Shown piece by piece: positions 56,809 to 64,000 of a stretch of DNA of 64,000 bases. Made by a program: the position numbers and the translations under genes. The notes under the pieces are model-generated. The model searched no databases and was not told the origin of the DNA. It saw only the letters and a list, made by a program, of their open reading frames with translations. The DNA lies in the NCBI GenBank assembly GCA_004380135.1, contig QXCR01000156.1, positions 1 through 64,000 of the forward strand, written 5' to 3'. The number at the start of each line of letters is the position of its first letter. The stretch's first letter is position 1. This DNA comes from Stemphylium vesicarium. Taxonomy: Eukaryota > Ascomycota > Dothideomycetes > Pleosporales > Pleosporaceae.

Positions 56809-58751
56809 ATGCTGAGCTTCGCACGCGCGATTCGCGTAGTAACCTACGGTTTGATCGTCATCAATCACGTAACAGCAGCAAGAATTGCCGAAGGGCAACC
56901 AGGAAACGCGACTTACGACTATGTGGGTAAGACTTTCTCCATCATCAACAGAAAACTTTTACTTCTAGTCACACCAAATCTGACTAGATACCAGTCGTCG
57001 GCGGTGGCACAGCGGGTCTCGCTATAGCTGCGCGGCTGTCCGCATCCGCCTCCGTCGCTATCGTGGAGGCTGGTGGATTCTACGAGCAAGATAATGGAAA
57101 TCAATCTGTAGTGCCATATTATGGTCTCGTAATGCCAGTTCTGGCAACCACGGAAGACTATCCTCGTCAGCCCCTTGTAGACTGGGATTTGGTGGCCGCT
57201 GCACAGCCCTCGGCTGGTAATCGTCGCATTCACTATGCGCAGGGCAAAACTTTGGGAGGAAGTTCAGCGATTAACACCATGGCATACCACCGAGGATCGA
57301 CCGGCGCTTACCAGCGTTGGGCCGATATGGTAGGGGACCAAAGCTACGTCTTCGATAGGATCCTCCCGTACTTCAAGAAGACAGCCACACTCACACCACC
57401 TGACTTGGGAAAGCGAAATGCTCCGAACGCTACAGTGCGCTATGATCCTTCAGTATTCGACAACTCACTTCGCGGGCCTCTTCAGGTTTCTTGGGGCAAC
57501 TGGGTCGACCCAGTGCAAACTTGGCTCGCACGCGCTTTGCAGGGGGTTGGGGTAAAGCCAAGTGTAGAGGGCTTCAGCAGTGGAGTGCTAAATGGAGGTG
57601 CATGGGTGCCCACCACGATTGATCCAAGAAACGCAACAAGGAGTACCTCCAAAAGCAGCTACATTGACACACTAGCGAAAAGGTCACCAGGCCCAGTCAT
57701 CTATCTGAATTCTCAGGCTAGTCAGATACAATTCGACAAACAGAGAAAGGCAACTGCAGTAGCTGTCACGACAGCAGGTAGGCGTTATTTGCTTTCAGCC
57801 AGGAGGGAAATTATCCTCTCTGCTGGTGTGTTTCACTCGCCTCAGCTTCTTATGCTCTCTGGTAAGGTCGCTGAACATAATACCTAGTACTAGGCAATTG
57901 CGCTGACATGAGTAGGCATTGGTCCAAGAGGGACTTTAGCCGCGCATACCATACCAGTAGTCTCCGATCTCCCAGGTGTAGGTCAAAACCTTTGGGACCA
58001 GATCTTCTTCAACGTGCTGCGTGGCATCTCCGTCCCAAACACCGGCACATATCTTAGCACGCCTTCTCAACAAGCCACGGCACTGCAACAGTACTACTCC
58101 AACGCGTCAGGCCCGTACAGTTCTGCTGGTGGCTATCTTTCTTTCGAAAAGCTTCCGTCCAAGTACCGGGTCGGGCTATCCGCTCGCACTGTGGAATTGC
58201 TGGACGATTTCCCGGCGGATTGGCCCGAGATCGAGTACATCTCCTCTGGCTTTCCAAGTGGCAGCGCGAATTACTCGACTATCGGTTCAATTAGTGCCAC
58301 GTTGCTTACGCCGTCTTCAAGAGGAAACGTGACGATCAGCAGCTCGTCTATCTCTGATCCACCAGTTATCAATTTGGGTTGGCTGACCGATCCTGCAGAT
58401 GGCGAGGTGTTGGTTGCAGCATTCAAGCGCGTCCGCGAGGCTTGGAACAGCCGCGCCATTGCCGGTGTAGTTGTCGGTCCCGAGATCGCGCCTGGCGAAA
58501 CAGTCACATCGGATGCGGATATTCTCAAGTCTATCCAAGAATCAGCACAGCCGATTTGGCATGCGAGCTCGACATGTGCGATGGGCAAGTCTCCTAAACA
58601 AGGTGCTGTCGTAGATTCCCGGAGTCGGGTATTTGGTGTGAAGGGCTTGCGCGTCGTCGATAATTCCGTTGTCCCCTTCAGTCCTCCAGGTCATCCGCAA
58701 AGCTCTGTGTATATGCTAGCTGAGAAGATTGCGTCAGATATGTTGAAATAG
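56809..58751 (+). CDS. Secreted GMC-family FAD oxidoreductase
   Basis: Three exons (56809-56926, 56995-57861, 57916-58751) encode about 606 residues. The N-terminus up to about residue 27 is a signal peptide (MLSFARAIRVVTYGLIVINH and on). Splicing of the first intron creates YDYVVVGGGTAGLAIAARLS, the FAD-binding motif. GKTLGGSSAINTMAYHRG is the GMC signature 1, and LSAGVFHSPQLLMLSGIGP, also restored by splicing, is signature 2. HASSTCAMG and GHPQSSVYMLAEK lie at the active-site end, the latter carrying a catalytic His. The family oxidises alcohols or sugars with oxygen or quinones (aryl-alcohol oxidase, glucose dehydrogenase and relatives); the precise substrate is unknown. Several N-x-S/T sequons fit secretion. 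Confidence 0.9.
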
Positions 58752-58892
58752 ATGGAGTCTTTGCCAGAGATAGACGGGGACATTTGGGTCACCGCGACCG
58801 CGATCGGCGGTATCGCGGCCACTTCGCGGCACACATGTAGCATGAAAGTTCCGAAGACATAATGGTATACAGTTCAACTACGCTATGAAACC

Positions 58893-60313
58893 TCAGCTGG
58901 AATTCAGTGACTTCGGTTTTTCGGCTGTTGACGTTGCAGATCTGGCATCGCTGTGCGAAGCAGAGCCTAGAGAATCCTCGCTGTACACTACAGATCGGTA
59001 CGTTCCCAAATTCGGATCATGCTTTTTCGAGTCGATGACGCCAATATGCGACACTCCTTTCGTGCCTAGATTTTGTTGTTTCGGCCTGTCGTTCAGACCG
59101 ATCCAATGATGGTCGTGGACCTCACCACCCGGGCTATCGGCGTTGGCTCTTGCGCGTCGCGCCGCCCACTGCTTCTTGACGAACGTGTGCAGTGTTGGCA
59201 GGCATGTACATATAATACCCAACCACATTTCAATGATACTGTATTTGTCAGCCAGAGACACATAGTTGTCGCGATTGGTGGACTAACAGCCAGATAAAGT
59301 TAGTGACCATTGCCCAAGTCCCGTCCGTTGCGACTTTGCCCATACCACTGACGACCGCTTCAACACGGATCAGGCTAACAATCAAAACACTGCGTCTCAA
59401 TTAGTATGGGTTTCAGCTAATAACATTGGGACTTGACCCACAAAGAACCAGTCATGAGCAGCAATGCCACACCAAGCTTCTGCCGTTTCGGTAGTCTAAG
59501 ATTCTTGACGATAAAAAGCGGTAAGACCAAAAGCGCAAGATCAGTCGCTGCGTTAATACAAGCCGTACTCAAGAAGAAAGCATCAAGGTTGATGCAAGAG
59601 CCCGTGGTAATGCTAAAGTCCCAGTACTTCTCTATGGGCTGGCATACCCAGGCGAAACCGAATGCCGCAAGCAAGCTGTATATGATGGACACGACCATGA
59701 CAGTATACACGGCGGCCTGGAAACCCCTAGAGAAGGAAAAGCGGAGGTAGAAGAAGCAGAGAGATACTTTGATAAAGAGGGTGGATAGGTTGTAGAAGAT
59801 TGGGCCGGCGATGTCGCCAATCTGTGACGGTCGTGAGTTCGCGACCTTGTAGACTCCAGGCAGTTCAGATGTACCTTCATCAAGTTGTGGAACTTATACG
59901 CTGGGACATCCCATATGTGCTTTCCAAGGCCGTTGGTCGTCTCTGAACAGAGTTAGTCGTGGTGAGCTGCTTGGCTGTAGCAGCAGTAGCACTCACGGTA
60001 GCCAGTGGTAATCGAAAAGCCCATGGCCAGAAGCTATGCCATTTGTCAATTACTGATCACCTCGGATGGGATTCGCTGAAATGCCGATGCGTACCGTTGC
60101 GAAAGCGATTGCATCTAATCATACTATGAGCTTTAATCCTTGAACCTCTAAATCGGCAGATCACCTACAATCGTCATACCCAGTGTTGCGCAATATGCGA
60201 ACTTTGATGTACAAACGCACAGCGCACAAAGGTATCGTAACAACCGGACCGAGTATGCAAGCGATGATGACGCGATATGCGATCGACTCACCCGCCGTCC
60301 CAGTCGTGGTCAT
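58893..60313 (-). CDS. Seven-helix rhodopsin-fold integral membrane protein (Pth11-related)
   Basis: Seven exons (60169-60313, 60095-60114, 59997-60033, 59875-59942, 59442-59821, 59335-59389, 58893-59282) give about 364 residues, with introns of 52-61 bp. Exon 2 is only 20 bp. Hydrophobic segments follow the fungal rhodopsin-domain pattern: an early VRLYIKVRI loop, LSTLFIKVSLCFFYLRF, AFGFAWVCQPIEKYWD, a cysteine-bearing GSCINLDAFFLSTACINAA region, ALLVLPLFIV, FVLIVSLIRVEAV and IIEMWLGIICTCLPTL. The C-terminal tail of about 90 residues is soluble and Ser-rich. The family is widespread in filamentous ascomycetes, includes Pth11-like receptors, and mostly lacks known ligands. The sixth intron (59283-59334) uses a less typical GTCGCA donor, so that junction is the least certain. 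Convergent with the GMC oxidoreductase. Confidence 0.8.
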
Positions 60314-62282
60314 GCTGGTGATCTTCCGCGAAAGCGAAAGGAGGAGCTAAACATATAACAGCCTCAAGGCATCTCAAGAGCTGTGGGAAATGAACAACGC
60401 TTCTGAACATGGCGCCAAAGGGGGCCCAGGCGACCGTATTCAGGTCCCAAGTTACCAATCAGGTGGCGCTCATAGAGTTCATCTCGCGACAAGCTTGATC
60501 GCGGCTGAACATGCGGCTTCGGCGCATTTCGTATCACAGTATCGCCGGGTGCTCCCGCTTCCCCGATGTGAGGCGCATGTCATGAAGGCAGTGTCAGAAT
60601 GCATGAAGATGGGCACAAATGTATTAGAAATCGAAGATGGGAATGTTGTTGTGCGCGTAGAATATCTAAGTCGCTATTCAGTCGTCTACGTGGGATCGCT
60701 CACAATCCTAGGGTTGCCTCGAGGCCAGATCCTCGAGACGAAGGCGTCCGGTTGTAGTGCGCAGTGAGGGATAATGAAGGTGTTATGGAAATGGTGTGCT
60801 TGGTTTCTGGCTAAAGTCCAGTATTGATAGGATGTTGGGGTGTAATGGCAGAGGATCCGGGACGTGAATGTGACGCGCCAAGCAGTCACGTGATGCTTAC
60901 ATCACCCTCCGAATATTTTCCGCCTTGAATACATACGCGTCTGGACCACTGCCTAGCCCTCCATTGTCTTGTCACTGCTTGCTGCGCCACAAACACGTTC
61001 TGGACCGGAAGCGTTCGCTTTGCGATGAATAGCACAGGCAAATCCTCCAGCTGCCTACATAGGGTGAATGACGAGGCCGTTGCACTCTACACAGTTGTCT
61101 TTTCCGCGCCTGAAGACGACAGGTCGCTGCAATTCAGTACCTGTGCCTTTTAGGAGACGTTTGGCGAAGACAAGGCATGGCAGTCTGATGGACACAATGT
61201 GTCAAGGCGTGATTAGCGTCTGGTGTAATCGATACCGCGCGCCAGGCTGTCATGCTGCCATTACTTGGATAAGGCTGAGAACAGCAAACACCTCAGTCTC
61301 ATCGGACGAATTGACACAAATCTTTGGCAACGAAGTCAGGTGCGGTCGTGAAGGAGGCCAAAAGGAATGCGGATGCGAGCTATAGCCGTAGCGCAGCTTT
61401 TGTTGCCGGTAACCGACGCACGGTCTCGCGGCATGTTTCAGGCTGCGCTCTCCACATGCTTCCTCCGCCACCGTGCCTCCTGTTTGAATCGCGGCAACTG
61501 GACCGGAAACCACGATCTCGGATATACGCTCTCGTCTGCATGACGGCCATGACGTCGGTCGGACGACCCGGAGAAAATTGGCCATCCTACGGGAATAGTT
61601 GCAGGTGAGACGGTCATGAAAAACAGCGATTGTGGGTTGCCGACCCTCCGCTGGCAAATATGGAAAAGAAAAAACACACTTCGTCGATAGACTGGTCATC
61701 TGGCATGGCACGACAGCACGCAAAACCACTACAAGGAATAGCAATCCTGCGTACCGCTGATGCAGTCTCAATCAAATGCCGGTGATGCGACACGGATTGT
61801 TAGGCACCTCAACCAAGAGCTTTATCGCCATTCATTGCCGGAAAACGATAAATCCCATCGCATATGTAATGTTGAGTTGGTACACACATTGCCTCGCACC
61901 GTATCCTCCAGGCCACTGTAGTCCCTTCGTCGCTTAATTGACGTTGTTCCCGGAAGCCCGATCCGCGCATCCAAACGTCCGGCCCCGTGAGAGTGGGTAT
62001 GTGGGTACAACATCGTCTCAGCTTCATGAACGGAACTGATACGATTGGGTGTTTCATTCCAAGGAACCTGACAGCGGAACCCACAGCTTGTCAAATGCAA
62101 GGCAAGGCTCAGGGTAATCACAAGGTGGAACCAACGAAATTTGCCAGCGCTTCTGGGACTTAAACACCGTTTTAATGCTGTCGCGATGTCGTTGAATCTC
62201 GGAATCTCTTCTGCACTCTTTCTTCTTTTGTCGTTATACTTGTTCCGTTTTCTTTGCAGCCGCGCTGCGTCCTCTCATTACA
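60314..62282. other. Long intergenic region, no supported gene
   Basis: About 2 kb. It holds a 125-codon plus-strand ATG frame at 60390-60767 and a 173-codon minus-strand frame at 61250-61771 whose start resembles a signal peptide; neither has a recognisable domain and both are left uncalled. The last few hundred bases, with CTTTCTTCTTTTG-type pyrimidine tracts near 62217-62235, fit the promoter and leader of the reductase gene. Confidence 0.45.
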
Positions 62283-64000
62283 ATGTTTTTCAACTCGACC
62301 GACAACCCGCTGGCCGCTCGTCACATCCAATCCGGCGACGATGTTCTATACACAATTGACTATTGGGGCTACGCGGTGCGAGATATGCCATGCACCAACG
62401 ATAAAGGATCTTGCGAATATCTCGACTCCGTATACGCCAACCACGAAACATCGATGATCTACACTTTCATCATGTGGGCTGTTCTTGGCGCGATCCTACT
62501 CCTGACTATTCTGTCTCGGCTTCTTCGACCCCATAAAAAGCAGGGAGCAAGACAGGGCTTCCTATATCGCCTTACGAGACTGGGGGCATCTTCTATCCGC
62601 CGATACCTCATGCCCGAATGCTCGAAATTATTCAAGTACACTACAAGGCTGCAGGTTCTCATCCTTGCGCTGTTTTGCGTCTACCTGACAGCCTTCTCGT
62701 TCGCCGGCATCACATACAAGACATGGGTCACGCCAATCAAAGGCAGCGACCTGCATAACACACGGAGCGGTGTCGGTGGCTTCGCTGACCGCGTTGGTGC
62801 CTTTGCCTTTGCCCTCACGCCCCTGACCATTGCCTTGTGCTGTCGCGACTCCATGCTCAGCATGCTCACAGGCATTCCTTACCAAAGTTTCAACTTTTTG
62901 CACCGCTGGACGGGCCGCATCATTCTTGTCCAATCATTCGTTCATGCCATTATCTGGACCATTGTTGAAGGAAAGCTTTACCAGCCGCAACCCACCACGT
63001 ACAACGAATGGATCAGCCAAAAGTACATGATCTGGGGCTGCATCGCGCAGGGCTTCATCACGTTCTTGTTCGTCTTCAGTCTTCGACCTGTTATTCGCTG
63101 GACAGGTTATGAATTCTTCCGCAAGTCGCATCTCCTTGTCGCCGGTCTCTACATTGGAGCTTGCTGGGGCCATTGGGAGAAGCTATCCTGCTGGATGATC
63201 GCCTCGCTTATCATCGTGGGTTTCGATCTCGTTGCTCGTAGTGTTCGCACCTTTCTCATCCACACTGGCTACAAAGATGGTGGCGGCGGTTTCGGATTCC
63301 GCTCCATCCCAACAACTATGGAGACGTTCAATGACCCCACGGGTACCATTATTCGCATGACCTTCTCCCACAAGCACAGCGCTTGGGCCATCGGCCAGCA
63401 CTTCTACCTTACCTTCCCCGCGCTGAACATCTGGCAATCGCACCCATTCACGCCAGCGGCAAACCCGAATAATCGTTCCTCTTTACAGACTCACACCTAC
63501 GTCATCCGTGCCTGCAAGGGCGAGACTGCAAAGCTCGCAGCTCTGGCTGAGTCCGCCGCCAACTGCTACCCCCGCCGCGACGCTTCCACCCCGGTCATCA
63601 TGATGGGGCCATACGGCAGCCCAATCGTGAACGACGAAGTCTCCAACGTCCTCGCAATCTCCGGTGGTACGGGTATTACCTACACTCTTCCCCTCATCAT
63701 CAACGCTCTATCCGACGCCTCACCCGCACGCAACATCGAACTCGTCTGGACCGTACGTCACGTGGAGAACCTCGCCTGGGTTGCCCCTGAACTCGCCTAC
63801 CTAAAGTCACAGCTCGGTCAAACTCGCTCAGGAACAAGTTACTGCCACGACGTGGAGAAGGAAGAGAAGGCCCCAATAGTATCTGTGAACTCCAACAAGC
63901 GCTTCCGCATCCGTATCTTCGTTACCCGACCCGAGAGCACAAGGCAGCAGTCTTCCTACAACGTGGATAACAAGGACAAGGACTTCGGTGATGGCGGCTC
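62283..64000 (+). CDS. Ferric reductase-like transmembrane protein, 3' end outside window
   Basis: From the ATG at 62283 an uninterrupted frame of more than 570 codons runs to the window edge, so the gene is partial. After an external N-terminus with two cysteines, several membrane helices follow. HRWTGRIILVQSFVHAIIWT holds a typical pair of haem-binding histidines, and FFRKSHLLVAGLYIGACWGHW carries the second pair region. HPFTPAA matches the FAD-binding HPFT motif, while GPYGSP and ISGGTGITYTLPLI are NADPH-binding. This order defines fungal FRE-type metalloreductases, which reduce Fe(III) or Cu(II) at the plasma membrane ahead of uptake. A substrate-specific role cannot be told. No intron is seen within the visible part. 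Confidence 0.9.
   Translation, partial: MFFNSTDNPLAARHIQSGDDVLYTIDYWGYAVRDMPCTNDKGSCEYLDSVYANHETSMIYTFIMWAVLGAILLLTILSRLLRPHKKQGARQGFLYRLTRLGASSIRRYLMPECSKLFKYTTRLQVLILALFCVYLTAFSFAGITYKTWVTPIKGSDLHNTRSGVGGFADRVGAFAFALTPLTIALCCRDSMLSMLTGIPYQSFNFLHRWTGRIILVQSFVHAIIWTIVEGKLYQPQPTTYNEWISQKYMIWGCIAQGFITFLFVFSLRPVIRWTGYEFFRKSHLLVAGLYIGACWGHWEKLSCWMIASLIIVGFDLVARSVRTFLIHTGYKDGGGGFGFRSIPTTMETFNDPTGTIIRMTFSHKHSAWAIGQHFYLTFPALNIWQSHPFTPAANPNNRSSLQTHTYVIRACKGETAKLAALAESAANCYPRRDASTPVIMMGPYGSPIVNDEVSNVLAISGGTGITYTLPLIINALSDASPARNIELVWTVRHVENLAWVAPELAYLKSQLGQTRSGTSYCHDVEKEEKAPIVSVNSNKRFRIRIFVTRPESTRQQSSYNVDNKDKDFGDGG

Noticed and set aside
60390..60767. 125-codon plus-strand ATG frame
   Set aside because: It opens cleanly, but no domain, signal or conservation cue is visible, so it was not called as a gene.
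61250..61771. 173-codon minus-strand frame starting with a hydrophobic leader
   Set aside because: The leader resembles a signal peptide, but the rest is unpatterned, with no family match; it may be chance in a 2-kb gap.

Overview
This window is nuclear DNA from a filamentous ascomycete, most likely a dothideomycete of the Pleosporales type. The sequence supports this directly: genes are dense and on both strands, introns are 45-100 bp with GT...AG ends and CTAAC/CTGAC-like branch sites, and the gene families are fungal (NRPS-like reductase, UstYa-type oxidase, Pth11/rhodopsin-fold membrane protein, Eaf7, Srv2/CAP, Mak32). The order name is inference. No tRNA, rRNA, CRISPR or intact transposon was recognised.

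Layout. 1-332 is a TA-rich, CTAG-rich edge that looks like decayed repeat DNA. 333-9427 looks like a small secondary-metabolite cluster: an NRPS-like A-T-R enzyme, a Dal5-type MFS transporter, an O-methyltransferase and a secreted type-B carboxylesterase. 9428-14380 is sparse and holds two related small cysteine-rich secreted proteins on opposite strands, plus a short Cys/Lys-rich ORF. 15032-19318 is a large decayed gene for a Gln/Glu/Lys-rich coiled-coil protein whose in-frame stops mostly fit C-to-T change of Gln/Arg codons. 19455-40260 is mainly housekeeping: a gamma-tubulin complex protein, Eaf7, a fumarate-reductase-type flavoenzyme, an Egt2-like PLP enzyme, a third cysteine-rich secreted protein, a membrane-anchored secreted protein, a probable pseudokinase, adenylyl cyclase-associated protein, a Mak32-like kinase, a small mitochondrial-type membrane protein and mitoribosomal mL44.

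40821-49100 is accessory again: two more broken low-complexity genes, then a UstYa-like oxidase diverging from a secreted protein with seven HHRGKG...GGLASLFGRD repeats. That pair resembles, at the level of architecture, a fungal ribosomally made peptide (RiPP) locus and is the most intriguing candidate here. 49355-53957 is a sugar transporter plus GH31 alpha-xylosidase pair. 55102-60313 carries an EthD-domain protein, a secreted GMC oxidoreductase and a rhodopsin-fold membrane protein. A ferric-reductase-like gene runs off the right edge.

Most genes were rebuilt by joining exons by eye from frame continuity, splice signals and family conservation. Exon coordinates are given in each entry and remain predictions without transcript data.
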